Shown: positions 1-8,709, numbered from the stretch's first letter. The stretch: DNA of 19,890 bases from Odoribacter sp. (GCA_020024465.1 JAHHTT010000041.1:1-19890), one strand, 5' to 3'. The notes: generated from the sequence alone by a model not told the origin. Made by a program: numbers and translations.

Positions 1-177
1 GGAATAATCAAGGAAAAATTTGTACCGAATACCATCCGTGAGGTAAACTTGACTTTACGTACGGGAGGAACAACAGAGGTTCCTACCCAGCCTACGAAAA
101 ATGGCGATTTGACCATTACAGTTAGTCAACCTGAACCTTGGAATACTAATATTGTAGAATCATCTATCATTCTATAA
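1..177 (+). CDS. Major fimbrillin (FimA/Mfa1-like), C-terminal fragment
   Basis: The window opens inside a gene read in frame 1; 58 codons remain before TAA at 175-177. The fragment has the layout of the C-terminal end of Bacteroidales FimA/Mfa1-type fimbrillins: a segment in which the protein describes a strand (NTIREVNLTLRTGG), a proline- and threonine-rich linker, and a final strand LTITVSQPEPWNTN with the Val-x-x-x-x-Pro-Trp pattern typical of the last beta strand. In this family the chain is exported as a lipoprotein precursor, cut by a gingipain-like protease and polymerised by strand exchange. Its place directly before an FimB/Mfa2-type anchor gene matches the fimA-fimB and mfa1-mfa2 order of Porphyromonas. 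The N-terminus, lipobox and cleavage site lie outside the window, so the exact subfamily is unknown. Confidence 0.75.
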   Translation, partial: GIIKEKFVPNTIREVNLTLRTGGTTEVPTQPTKNGDLTITVSQPEPWNTNIVESSIIL

Positions 178-196
178 ATTTTCCTCTTCCATTTTG

Positions 197-230
197 TATC
201 TGTTCTGAATAATTTGATTCAGAACAGATA
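197..230 (+). terminator. 14-bp hairpin, terminator or attenuator after the major fimbrillin
   Basis: Bases 197-210 and 217-230 form a perfect 14-bp inverted repeat around a 6-base loop (AATTTG), 19 bases after the fimbrillin stop. It is followed by AATTGGATTT rather than a clean T run, so it may be a leaky terminator, or a 3-prime stabiliser that leaves more major-subunit mRNA than anchor mRNA. The next gene starts 32 bases further on with no clear promoter between, which favours partial read-through. Confidence 0.7.
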
Positions 231-262
231 AATTGGATTTAGTAATGAATAAATTATAAGAT

Positions 263-1171
263 ATGAGAAAAAACAGACTTCTCATAGTGTTATTTATTGG
301 TGTAACGGCTCTGTTTTTGACTTCATGTACATATGACTATTTTGAAGATGAAACCAATTATCAAGTCTTTGTTCCTGAAGTTCTTAATAGGACAGTAAGT
401 GATTGCCATGTATTGGTTTACAATGATGCCGGGGTATTGGTAGCGACACGTTATGCAGTTTCTCCATGGACAGAGACACCCCGTATGGCATCAGGCTTGT
501 TCGGTTTCAGATTGCAACCGGGGGCGTATAAGGTGTATTGTTACACCAATACAGACAGTGTCTCGTTTATAGATAAACAGAATTTGGATAATTCTGCTTT
601 TGTTTTGCAAAGCAGTTCTTCCGGTCAACACCATTATGTACAGCCTTTGGATATACTATTTCAGAAGTTTGTGCCTGTTATCGAGCATCCGGGTATCTTG
701 AAGACCGATACTGCGAATTTGGAGCACTATACCGGTCGTATTACTGTACGTTTCAAAAACTTTCCCGGCGATGTGTCACGTATAAAGAACGTGCAATTAT
801 TGGCAGAAAATGTATCAGTCATGCAGTATCTCAACAATGATACCTTAGCTTCACGTTTGACTTCAGATGACCGGATGTACCATATAGGGGGATTGCCTGT
901 GCAGAAGCATGCCGGAATCTTAGAGGTCGAACACCGTTACCTGCCTTCTTTAGAAGGTGAAATCATGAGGTTGAACTATACCTTTCTTGCAGAAGACGGT
1001 ACTGTCATCAATCATTTGCCGATAGAGGTGCAAGACAAAAATACCGGTTTGCCGATAAGATTGTTGTATGGACGGCATATTATTATCGAAATAGACTCTT
1101 ACACTGTTATGAGTATATCGATTGTAGGATGGAACGAAGATATAGTGAATGGAGATACAGACATGGAATAA
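263..1171 (+). CDS. FimB/Mfa2-family fimbrial anchor lipoprotein
   Basis: This 302-aa protein has a lipoprotein signal: basic MRKNR, a hydrophobic stretch and the lipobox LTSC with Cys22. The mature part starts YDYFEDETNYQVFVPEV and continues with CHVLVYND.G, a PW motif, and LQPGAYKVYCYTN, the arrangement of the FimB/Mfa2 family (Pfam PF08842). In Porphyromonas these proteins are outer-membrane lipoproteins that cap and anchor the fimbria and limit its length. Length is close to the usual 300-320 aa. The C-terminal end (IIIEIDSYTVMSISIVGWNEDI) carries the usual final strand with a W-N-E-D pattern. It follows the major fimbrillin across the hairpin at 197-230 and precedes the DUF3575 gene by 26 bases, so a shared transcript is likely. 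Family assignment is firm; which fimbria it anchors is inferred from position. Confidence 0.85.
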   Translation: MRKNRLLIVLFIGVTALFLTSCTYDYFEDETNYQVFVPEVLNRTVSDCHVLVYNDAGVLVATRYAVSPWTETPRMASGLFGFRLQPGAYKVYCYTNTDSVSFIDKQNLDNSAFVLQSSSSGQHHYVQPLDILFQKFVPVIEHPGILKTDTANLEHYTGRITVRFKNFPGDVSRIKNVQLLAENVSVMQYLNNDTLASRLTSDDRMYHIGGLPVQKHAGILEVEHRYLPSLEGEIMRLNYTFLAEDGTVINHLPIEVQDKNTGLPIRLLYGRHIIIEIDSYTVMSISIVGWNEDIVNGDTDME

Positions 1172-1197
1172 TATATAAAAATAAAAAGAGAAAAATA

Positions 1198-1794
1198 ATG
1201 AAACCAGTTATACGGTATATTTTAAGTCTTACCGTTTTGCTTTGTTTTACAGGCAGAGCACAAGCACAAAGTGTCAAGGTTAATATTCCTTTATGGTTGG
1301 CAGGCTCACCCAATATTGGTTTTGAATATACGTTGACCAGGCAACTTACTGTAAATGGAGAAGTGTCATGGTTACCGTATTTGTTTAAAAAACATGAAGA
1401 AGTTTTTCGTGCTCTTCAAGCTACGGCAGAAGTTCGCTATTATGTAAATCCACGTAATTTCTATACCAATGATTCATGGGATGGATTTTATATTGGTCCG
1501 TATGCCATGTTTGGTAATTTTAATATAGGTTTATTGAAGCATAACGATCCGTTACGAAGTTTTCGCCGCAAGGGTTGGGGAGTATCGGGAGGTATTTCAA
1601 CAGGATATAAATTTGCCTTTAATTCCCGTTGGGGTTTGGATTTCAATATAGGCATAGGATATGCCCATCTTCAATATGATAAATTTTATTTGGGAGGAGA
1701 ATATGTAGATTTTCCTTTGGAACGGAAGAAGACGAAATCTTGGATCGGACCGACAAAATTTGGTATAAACCTGATTTATAATATATTCCGCTGA
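1198..1794 (+). CDS. DUF3575 family outer-membrane beta-barrel protein
   Basis: This 198-aa protein begins at ATG 1198, where MKPVIRYILSLTVLLCF then RAQAQ gives a clear Sec signal with cleavage after AQA. A longer reading from 1129 would overlap the anchor gene and bury the signal, so it is rejected. The mature part fits DUF3575: a start like VKVNIPLWLAGSPNIGFEY, an EVRYYVNP strand, a DGFYIGPYAMFGNFNIG strand, then GWGVSGGISTGYKF, RWGLDFNIGIGYAH and a terminal GPTKFGINLIYNIF. Alternating hydrophobic strands and a final aromatic residue region (NIFR) point to a small outer-membrane barrel. Genes of this family are frequent beside Bacteroidales fimbrillin genes, and this one is followed after 24 bases by an OmpA-domain protein. 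Role is unknown; help in assembling or docking the fimbria at the outer membrane is inferred from context. Confidence 0.85.
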   Translation: MKPVIRYILSLTVLLCFTGRAQAQSVKVNIPLWLAGSPNIGFEYTLTRQLTVNGEVSWLPYLFKKHEEVFRALQATAEVRYYVNPRNFYTNDSWDGFYIGPYAMFGNFNIGLLKHNDPLRSFRRKGWGVSGGISTGYKFAFNSRWGLDFNIGIGYAHLQYDKFYLGGEYVDFPLERKKTKSWIGPTKFGINLIYNIFR

Positions 1795-1818
1795 TGATAC
1801 TGATAAAAAGTTACTAAA

Positions 1819-3669
1819 ATGAGAAAGAAGAAATTAAAAATTCTCCTGTCTGTTGCCGTACTCCTTTTTTTAATGGGAGGTAGTATGCTTTCTTTTGCAC
1901 AGGATCGGAAAATGAGGTGGATAGAACGACGGGCAGACCGTAATTTTATCAGACAAAAATTCAACAAAGCGATGTCACAATATGAAGCGGCTGCCGAATA
2001 TGAAGAGAATCTTGAGTTTAGAGCTTCGCTTCATCTGAAGATAGCACGCTTATACTTTATGATTAGGGAATATGCCCAAGCTTCAGAGCATTATCGTGAA
2101 GCGATGGAATCATATCCGGATCTGCTTGGAACGGATGATGTATGCGAATACATTGATGCTTTGCGCTTTCAAGGAAATAATCGTCAGGCAGAAGCGATCT
2201 GTCTGAATAAAGCCTATAAAGATATTTATAGTCGAAGCCAGCGGTTTCAGAATACTTTAGAGGCGCTTGTCATGCAGCATTCCATGCAGGAAGAACTGGG
2301 ATTTTCGGTCAGGCGTTTATCTTTGAATACAGAGCATTCAGAGTTCTGGATAGGCAATTATGAAGAACAGCCTTTTTATGCCATCAGTTACAGTAAATTC
2401 AATGACCCGGGGAAATTATTTTTTCACCGTACCCACTATTATGCGCTGAATGAAACAAATGATCCCCAGACAGCTGTTTGTAAACCTCCGAAATATAATG
2501 ATTACTTACGTAAGATTCCAGTTGATCTGCAAAACGGGCCGGTAGCTTTTTCACGTGATATGAGTATGATGGTGACAACTGTCATAGAATACGATAAAAA
2601 GGAAGCAACGGTAGAAATGGCTGACAAGAAATTCCGTCCGTTTCGTACGAAGCTGTTCTATTCTATTCTACAGAATAAAAAAAAGAGATTTTCCAGGTAC
2701 GTTCCCATTTTTTCTCAAGAATCAACGGCATCGTATGCACATCCTTACTTTTTGGATGATGGCAAATCGCTATTGTTTACTTCAGATATGCCCGGAGGTT
2801 ACGGAGGTTTCGATCTGTACATCACTCATTGGGATGAAGAAAATCAAATATGGGGAACTCCTCGGAATTTAGGTTCTCAGGTGAATACGGAAGGCGATGA
2901 GATTTTTCCGGTGGTTTATAAAGAGCGTCTTATATTCTCTTCTAACGGGCAACCGGGATTTGGAGGATATGATTTGTTCAGTGTCTTTTTTGACCAGAAC
3001 GGAGTGATTCCGGGGATTATCAATCATTTCCCTCATCCTGTGAATTCTGTTTTTAATGATTATTATATGTATCCGCTTGACTTACGGACAGCCTATTTTG
3101 TATCTGACCGTAAAATGAATACTAAAGACGATCTCTATTATTTGCATACGATGGAAGATTTGGGAATTCAACAAGAACAACCTTTCTATGGCATGAGTGA
3201 AGAGAATGCAATTTCAGGCGGTGCATTGTTGTTGAATGGAGCTGCTGAAAATGTTTGTTCGGAAACTGTTGCACTAAAACAATATGCACCGGAGGGTTTG
3301 TTGATGACACTCTATTTTGATTTCGATTCGGACTCTCTAACCTCTGATGCTGTCCGGAGTTTAGAACATTTAGCTGATGTGCTGAGTACTTATAATTTTT
3401 CAGAATTAAGGTGTGATGGTTTTGCCGATGAGGTTGGCAATGATAGTTATAACTATATATTATCAAGACGGCGGGCGGAGCAAGTGATTGATTTCCTGAA
3501 ACGTTATGGTGTTGATGTAAAATTTGACATACGTGCTCACGGCAGGATAAAACTTACTCCAGAGGAGGTGAAAAAAGAATTGGAAAGCAAGCATTGGTCG
3601 GAAGGCATCATTGACTGGAAGCAGATCAATCGTTTGGCAAGGCGTGTGGAAATATATAATATAAGATAG
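1819..3669 (+). CDS. TPR / PD40-propeller / OmpA-domain protein
   Basis: This is a 616-aa exported protein with a signal peptide ending SMLSFAQ. Residues about 40-160 are helical with TPR-like units (FNKAMSQYEAAAEYEE, then EYAQASEHYREAMESYP). Residues about 170-450 look like a WD40-like PD40 propeller, with two clear blades: FTSDMPGGYGGFDLY near 320 and FSSNGQPGFGGYDLF near 374. The C-terminus from about 497 is an OmpA-like peptidoglycan-binding domain starting YFDFDSDSLT. Asp537 and Arg552 sit 15 residues apart, as do Asp271 and Arg286 of E. coli OmpA, which hold diaminopimelate, so peptidoglycan binding should be intact. The same TPR-propeller-OmpA layout is known in PorE of the Porphyromonas type IX system, but PorE also has an extra carboxypeptidase-regulatory-like domain I do not see here. 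Its place in a fimbria operon suggests a periplasmic tether between the fimbrial machinery and the cell wall. Confidence 0.88.
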   Translation: MRKKKLKILLSVAVLLFLMGGSMLSFAQDRKMRWIERRADRNFIRQKFNKAMSQYEAAAEYEENLEFRASLHLKIARLYFMIREYAQASEHYREAMESYPDLLGTDDVCEYIDALRFQGNNRQAEAICLNKAYKDIYSRSQRFQNTLEALVMQHSMQEELGFSVRRLSLNTEHSEFWIGNYEEQPFYAISYSKFNDPGKLFFHRTHYYALNETNDPQTAVCKPPKYNDYLRKIPVDLQNGPVAFSRDMSMMVTTVIEYDKKEATVEMADKKFRPFRTKLFYSILQNKKKRFSRYVPIFSQESTASYAHPYFLDDGKSLLFTSDMPGGYGGFDLYITHWDEENQIWGTPRNLGSQVNTEGDEIFPVVYKERLIFSSNGQPGFGGYDLFSVFFDQNGVIPGIINHFPHPVNSVFNDYYMYPLDLRTAYFVSDRKMNTKDDLYYLHTMEDLGIQQEQPFYGMSEENAISGGALLLNGAAENVCSETVALKQYAPEGLLMTLYFDFDSDSLTSDAVRSLEHLADVLSTYNFSELRCDGFADEVGNDSYNYILSRRRAEQVIDFLKRYGVDVKFDIRAHGRIKLTPEEVKKELESKHWSEGIIDWKQINRLARRVEIYNIR

Positions 3670-3692
3670 AAAACAATAAAAGTAAACGAAAT

Positions 3693-6152
3693 ATGAAGAA
3701 TACAAGAATTCATGGAGTGTGGTTGTTCCTGCTGATTACCATGATTTGCTCGCAGGTGAGAGCCCAATATATGCCGGTGATTTTTGATAAGAAGTATGGT
3801 GATAAAAATCAAATACAACAGATTTGCTCATTATCCGATGATGAAGTGGCAATAATAGGCAAAGAGGGACAGAAGTATAATTTGACATGGGTGGGACGTG
3901 CAGGTCAGGTTGTGTTCTCGTCGCCATTGATGGGATTTACGAAAATAAATGAAATTAAAGAATTGGACAATGCCTGTCTATTGATAATAGGGCAATCTGC
4001 CGTGCAGAACGCTAAGAGCAAAAGAGGTCATGCCACATTAAGCGGTCGGGCACTGATCGTGAACCGTGACGGGCAGTTTATGAATGATATTTATGCCGGC
4101 GAACAGGGTAGCGATTTTCTGAAAGGCTCTTTATTGTGTAGCGGCTCACTTCTTTTGGCCGGAACCGAACCCCGGGGTGCAAATGAACGTCAGGGAATAC
4201 TTTTAAAGATAGATAAATCAGGTAAGGTTATTTACCAATATAAAAATGTTGATAGCGGCTATTGCGATCAGTTTGCTGTACTAGGTAATACCACAGAGTA
4301 TGTCTATGCTGCTTTTTCCGGTGACAGAGATAAAGAACGGACTGTCATAGTCAGATTGGATGACAAAGGGAAGCCTTATTATATGACGGTTATTCCTGCC
4401 AAGAAATATACGGTAACCGGTTTGAATGCAAATATTAACGACGGTTCGGTTATTATTACCGGAAATTCGCAGTTGGAAGGGGGCATTATTTATAAGATTC
4501 GTCCGGAAGGTGATATTGTCTTTGAAAAGATTCTTATACCCGCTAATGATGGGAATGTGTCATTAAATCATCTTTCGGTTGCCCGTAATGGAAATATTTT
4601 GGTAGGAGGAAGCGGGGCTAAAGGCTATTATGCCCTATTGCGTAACGACGGGACAGCTTTGTATTCCGGTTCGTCTGATGGGCATGTCCGAGGAGTCGGC
4701 ATGAATCAGAATACCGGAGAATCGATAGTGACAACTTATGATATGAATACGCATCGGGGTACCTTTATCCGTATTCAATCAACGGGAGAGACAGAGTTTG
4801 AGCGTACCGTGGATGGGAATTTTGACAAGATCAAAGTATCAAATAACGGAGAAGTACTTTTACTTTCTTCAAGTGAAGGTAGAGTTTGCATGTATTCTGC
4901 TGTCGGCGAGAAAGAGTTTGATCGTTATGTCAGGGATAATAAGCCTACCGAATTCCGTTATGCATCGGCCGTAGCATCCGGAGAGCTACTTTTTTGGGGC
5001 GATGGAAGCCGTTTGGTAAAAATGGGGCATGGTCTCTATGTTTCGGATCTGAAGATACAAAAACCTGTAAACGGTACTGCTATTGCAGTATTTACAGTGA
5101 CATTGACGGGCTATGCAACAACCAAGGAAGGTGTGCCTATTCCAGTAAATGTCGGATATGAAACCCATGAAGTATCAGCTACTACGGCAAATAATTTCAC
5201 ACCAGTGAAAGGAAGATTGTCATTTACTCCTTCGCAGAGCACAGCTGAACGCTATTTGATAAAACAAGACATAGAAGTACCGGTAAAAGCGAATGATTTG
5301 ATAGAAGGAGTAAAAACTTTTGAGTTGATTCTTTCCGATGTGCAACAAAGCTATTTGGTAAAATCTGTGGGTAAAGCGATTATCGCAGACCAACAGGCCG
5401 TTGTCAGATTATTACGTACCGAGAGCGGAGAAGAAGGCTCAAAAGACATTATATATGAACTGGGGCTGTTCAAAACCGATGGTACGGCATTGACAAATGT
5501 AACCGGAGCTAATATTATAGTCGATGGTATTTATGGAGAAGGTACTGCCGATGCACTTGATTTTGATATGGGGTGGACTCCAAGAGTTGTTTTCGCCAAT
5601 GGTTCCGGTAAATCTTCGTTCAATGTCAAAACTTTGGAAGATACCCGTTATGAACTTCCCAAGAAAGTGGTGGTAAATTTCAATAAAGTACATAGTCTGA
5701 GTGGCTCTAATGTATCATTTGACGGTGAATTATTGAGTTGTAGCGGCACAATTGTAGATCAGCCTGCGCGTTTGGCCATTACTTCACTTGGTGATCACAG
5801 AGTGAATAATAATGTTATATCCGGATTCTTTACAATTTCTTTACTTCGTGCTTCCGATGGAGCATTGCTGAGCAATGCTACCGGCAATGATATCATTGTG
5901 GATTGTGTTGTTCCTTCTGATACAATGGCAAAAGAAGGCAAGGATTTTGTATTTACAAACTTGCATGATCTCCGCATAAGCGGTGACGGCAACCATAGTT
6001 CGGTTAATGTGAACGGAGTGGTCTTATATCGCATGGATGCGTCAGAAAAACAAGTGAAATTGAAAATTAAATCTGTGAATCAGCCTGTCGGAGCACAACC
6101 TATAAGTGTATTTGCGGAGGAAAACTCTGCTGAGTTTACTATTCGGAAATAG
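3693..6152 (+). CDS. Secreted beta-propeller protein with three Calx-beta-like domains
   Basis: This 819-aa protein has a Sec signal (MKNTRIHGVWLFLLI to VRAQ) and no lipobox. Residues about 28-445 hold roughly seven or eight degenerate repeats of 45-55 aa, each with a strand such as GSVIITGNS or GNILVGGSG followed by a turn like KIRPEGDIVFEK; this is a beta-propeller pattern. Residues about 449-565 form a Calx-beta-like domain (NNFTPVKGRLSFTPSQS, then VPVKANDLIEGVKTFELILSD). A second copy spans about 570-685 and a third about 692-819, both beginning with a short ARL/VRLL strand and containing the same ANIIVDG / NDIIVDC element. The gene sits 23 bases after the OmpA gene and 76 before a fimbrillin-like gene. 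Calx-beta domains in other bacteria occur in large surface adhesins, often calcium-bound. A role as surface accessory or adhesin is inferred. No catalytic motif was seen. Confidence 0.7.
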   Translation: MKNTRIHGVWLFLLITMICSQVRAQYMPVIFDKKYGDKNQIQQICSLSDDEVAIIGKEGQKYNLTWVGRAGQVVFSSPLMGFTKINEIKELDNACLLIIGQSAVQNAKSKRGHATLSGRALIVNRDGQFMNDIYAGEQGSDFLKGSLLCSGSLLLAGTEPRGANERQGILLKIDKSGKVIYQYKNVDSGYCDQFAVLGNTTEYVYAAFSGDRDKERTVIVRLDDKGKPYYMTVIPAKKYTVTGLNANINDGSVIITGNSQLEGGIIYKIRPEGDIVFEKILIPANDGNVSLNHLSVARNGNILVGGSGAKGYYALLRNDGTALYSGSSDGHVRGVGMNQNTGESIVTTYDMNTHRGTFIRIQSTGETEFERTVDGNFDKIKVSNNGEVLLLSSSEGRVCMYSAVGEKEFDRYVRDNKPTEFRYASAVASGELLFWGDGSRLVKMGHGLYVSDLKIQKPVNGTAIAVFTVTLTGYATTKEGVPIPVNVGYETHEVSATTANNFTPVKGRLSFTPSQSTAERYLIKQDIEVPVKANDLIEGVKTFELILSDVQQSYLVKSVGKAIIADQQAVVRLLRTESGEEGSKDIIYELGLFKTDGTALTNVTGANIIVDGIYGEGTADALDFDMGWTPRVVFANGSGKSSFNVKTLEDTRYELPKKVVVNFNKVHSLSGSNVSFDGELLSCSGTIVDQPARLAITSLGDHRVNNNVISGFFTISLLRASDGALLSNATGNDIIVDCVVPSDTMAKEGKDFVFTNLHDLRISGDGNHSSVNVNGVVLYRMDASEKQVKLKIKSVNQPVGAQPISVFAEENSAEFTIRK

Positions 6153-6228
6153 ATATCGCTTAACCATGAAAGTAACCTTTTACCAAGGGCAAGATTTTCT
6201 TTAGGATATAGATTGAAAAAGAAAGATT

Positions 6229-8679
6229 ATGACAAAAAGAGTGATGTATCTGCTGTGTTTTTTATTGTTTGCCTGTTCAAATGATAAAGAAACATTACAT
6301 ATGACAGACGAGAACAGTTCTTCCCTGACATTTGTAATGACAAAATCCCTCAAGAGTATTATCAATAATACGCAGGTTTATCTTTTTGATGGCGAGGGAT
6401 TGAATATCGGGCAATTCAAACAGAAAGTGCCGGATATAAATTATGGTACGGATCGTCTTACAATGTCGCTTGCCGCCGGTAAGTGGGATTTTATGTTACT
6501 CAGTGCCAATACGGACATCAGTGAAGATGTGATTCCCCCTATCCGCGGACAGGAGCGTTCAGCCTTGAAAATGTGGGAGAATCATTCTTCCAATGGTATT
6601 CTGCCATCTATGCCGGAATTGCGTACTGCTTACCTTGCCGGTCAACAGGTTGTGGCCAATCAGGCCAATATTTCCTCTGAACCTGCTCTTTTAGTGCGTA
6701 ATGCCGCATTGGTAAAAATAGTGATAGCTGATGCCGGAGGATTGGATGTGAGCGGAAGTCATCTATTGAAGTTGACAAATGTTCCTACAACTCTCAATTG
6801 GGAGGGAGGGTTATATCCTGACAGGAACAGTCCGGCAGTGAGTACAGCTCCTATGACAGGTACTTTCACCGTACATAACAGTGTGTCGCAAACCGGACAT
6901 CAGTATAGTGATACTTTAAGGTTCATCATTCCTGCACATAAAGGAAATGATTACTTGTCCGCTTCTCCTGCAGATACAACCACAAGCCATTTGAAAATCA
7001 GTGTCGACTTGGCCTGTGAAGGAGGAATACATTTTAAAAAAGCAGATATTCCGATTCCCCGTGTGCCCCGTGTGAACAGTACTTTGCTTGTACGTCTTTT
7101 TTTAGGGGGTAAGCTCGATGTGTCCGCTGAGATTTTGGAATGGACAGACCATGAGTTGAATGCCGATTTGTCACAAACATTGCTCTATACGGATAAGGCA
7201 GCGATAGGATTGGCTTTCAAGGATACGTTACACGTAAATACGAATGCTTCTAATTTCACCGTAGAAAAAGCCGCAGATGCGTCATGGATTACAGTGAGGA
7301 AATTAGATGATAATGCCGTTGAGATTACTGCCGATGTGAATACTTATGAGGATAATAAACCGCGTACTTCTTTTATTACCGTTAAAGCCAATAATGTGAT
7401 CAAAAAGATTCCTGTCACACAAAGACCGGATAGAGGTACGATTAAAGTTAATCATCATAAACTCATATTTTGTCCTGGAAAATACGAAAACCGAATGATT
7501 GAAGTCAAGAGTATCGGAGGTGACTGGAAATTTTTAGGGAATAGTCCTAAAGTGACTTCGGACGTACAGCACGGAGTAAAGGGAAGCACCAATGTCAATT
7601 TTACACGTACTTCAACGATGAATCAGGATGATTTTGATACTTATTATGGAGATGATCAAATTGTTGTGAAGAATACAACAACACTCGATACGGATACAAT
7701 CTCGTTGGTAAACTGCTATATTCATGTGGAAGAAAATGTAATAAACGCACACGCTCCAACCGGTAATGAGACATCAGTAGCCACTACTTCAAGTGAGGTG
7801 AAAGTATGGGGTGGCAGTAAAGATATCAAATTTGGTCCATGTGATTCTTGGATTCATGATTTAAGCTGGAATCCGTTAACGCAGGCACTGACTATGATAA
7901 CTGATCGTGATCCTGACGATGAGGCCCGTGACGGTTCATTGACTTTCTTTCATGCAGATTGTCCGGATTATAAAATAAAGGTTACAGTACATCAGGATAT
8001 TATTGTATCAATCCCTGCTTTTGATTTCTTTGTAGTGAAGTTTACCTGGAACGGTAATGATGTGGATATAGCTGTTGAGTTTGCCGGAAATCATGTTTCC
8101 GGGAATGGCATGAACAATTCAAGTTATGATAAGAAGCCGGTTGGTTGGGGTTGGAGTTCTAATAATCCTGTTCACTATAGTGGAAAAGAACTTATAAAAT
8201 GGGGAGGCGATGCTACTGGAGGACAAGGAGAAACGGTCTTCTTTAATGCACCGGTGCTGGAAGGAGATGTTAATTCTCCCCGTAAAATCAAGCTTGATGT
8301 ATATGCAACTTGGTATACAGGGGGACGTGCTCCCGATAAGATGACTTTCACTATGTCTGCTTATAAAGGAGGAACAATGACTCAGTCCGGAACCAACTTT
8401 TTAAATACCGGAGGTACAACTTTATATGCGAAAGAACATACAGTTATGGTTAATACAACAAAGGGACAGAGTAGCTATGCCAGTGGAGGGTATACCAAAG
8501 TAGCCACTATTACTTATGACAGAATCAAGCACTCTGCTGCTATCAAGATATGGGCTGCTACTTCGACCCGTTCATCATTCCGTTCGGTAGCGGTTCCATT
8601 CAAACTGGAAGAGAAGTCCAAAGAGACTTCTGTACCTGTGAATACCTATTCTGTCGATTATAAAGAAGATAGGAAATAA
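6229..8679 (+). CDS. Fimbrillin-like lipoprotein with BACON domain and novel C-terminal domain
   Basis: This 816-aa lipoprotein has lipobox LFAC with Cys16. Residues about 30-310 look like a Bacteroidales fimbrillin-like (Mfa-like) fold: NNTQVYLFDGEGLNIGQF, MSLAAGKWDFMLLSAN, a middle segment LVRNAALVKIVI, and an end VNSTLLVRLFLGGKLD with ILEWTD. Residues about 318-400 are a BACON domain (DTLHVNTNASNFTVEK, ASWITVRK, IKKIPVTQRPD). Two further Ig-like stretches follow to about 590, the first starting ITVNHH-like at KVNHHKLIF. Residues about 598-816 form a distinct domain with FTWNGNDVDIAVEFAG, VGWGWSSN and WGGDATGGQGETVFFN, which I cannot assign. Length is far above an ordinary fimbrillin, as for tip or accessory subunits such as Mfa5 or FimE, although it lacks the von Willebrand domain of Mfa5. 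A tip-adhesin role is inferred. Confidence 0.72.
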   Translation: MTKRVMYLLCFLLFACSNDKETLHMTDENSSSLTFVMTKSLKSIINNTQVYLFDGEGLNIGQFKQKVPDINYGTDRLTMSLAAGKWDFMLLSANTDISEDVIPPIRGQERSALKMWENHSSNGILPSMPELRTAYLAGQQVVANQANISSEPALLVRNAALVKIVIADAGGLDVSGSHLLKLTNVPTTLNWEGGLYPDRNSPAVSTAPMTGTFTVHNSVSQTGHQYSDTLRFIIPAHKGNDYLSASPADTTTSHLKISVDLACEGGIHFKKADIPIPRVPRVNSTLLVRLFLGGKLDVSAEILEWTDHELNADLSQTLLYTDKAAIGLAFKDTLHVNTNASNFTVEKAADASWITVRKLDDNAVEITADVNTYEDNKPRTSFITVKANNVIKKIPVTQRPDRGTIKVNHHKLIFCPGKYENRMIEVKSIGGDWKFLGNSPKVTSDVQHGVKGSTNVNFTRTSTMNQDDFDTYYGDDQIVVKNTTTLDTDTISLVNCYIHVEENVINAHAPTGNETSVATTSSEVKVWGGSKDIKFGPCDSWIHDLSWNPLTQALTMITDRDPDDEARDGSLTFFHADCPDYKIKVTVHQDIIVSIPAFDFFVVKFTWNGNDVDIAVEFAGNHVSGNGMNNSSYDKKPVGWGWSSNNPVHYSGKELIKWGGDATGGQGETVFFNAPVLEGDVNSPRKIKLDVYATWYTGGRAPDKMTFTMSAYKGGTMTQSGTNFLNTGGTTLYAKEHTVMVNTTKGQSSYASGGYTKVATITYDRIKHSAAIKIWAATSTRSSFRSVAVPFKLEEKSKETSVPVNTYSVDYKEDRK

Positions 8680-8709
8680 CATAGTGTGATAATGAAAATG
8701 TGTGATAGT

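Noticed and set aside
1129..1197. Upstream extension of the DUF3575 gene
   Set aside because: It overlaps the anchor gene and would place 23 residues before a clean signal peptide that starts at ATG 1198.
3122..3466. 114-aa minus-strand reading frame inside the OmpA gene
   Set aside because: It is antisense to a well-conserved coding region, is rich in His and Asn as expected of a shadow frame, and has no recognisable motif.
6153..6228. 12-codon reading frame starting at ATG 6166 between two fimbria genes
   Set aside because: It is too short to support, and nothing else indicates translation; the 76-base gap holds no clear hairpin or promoter.
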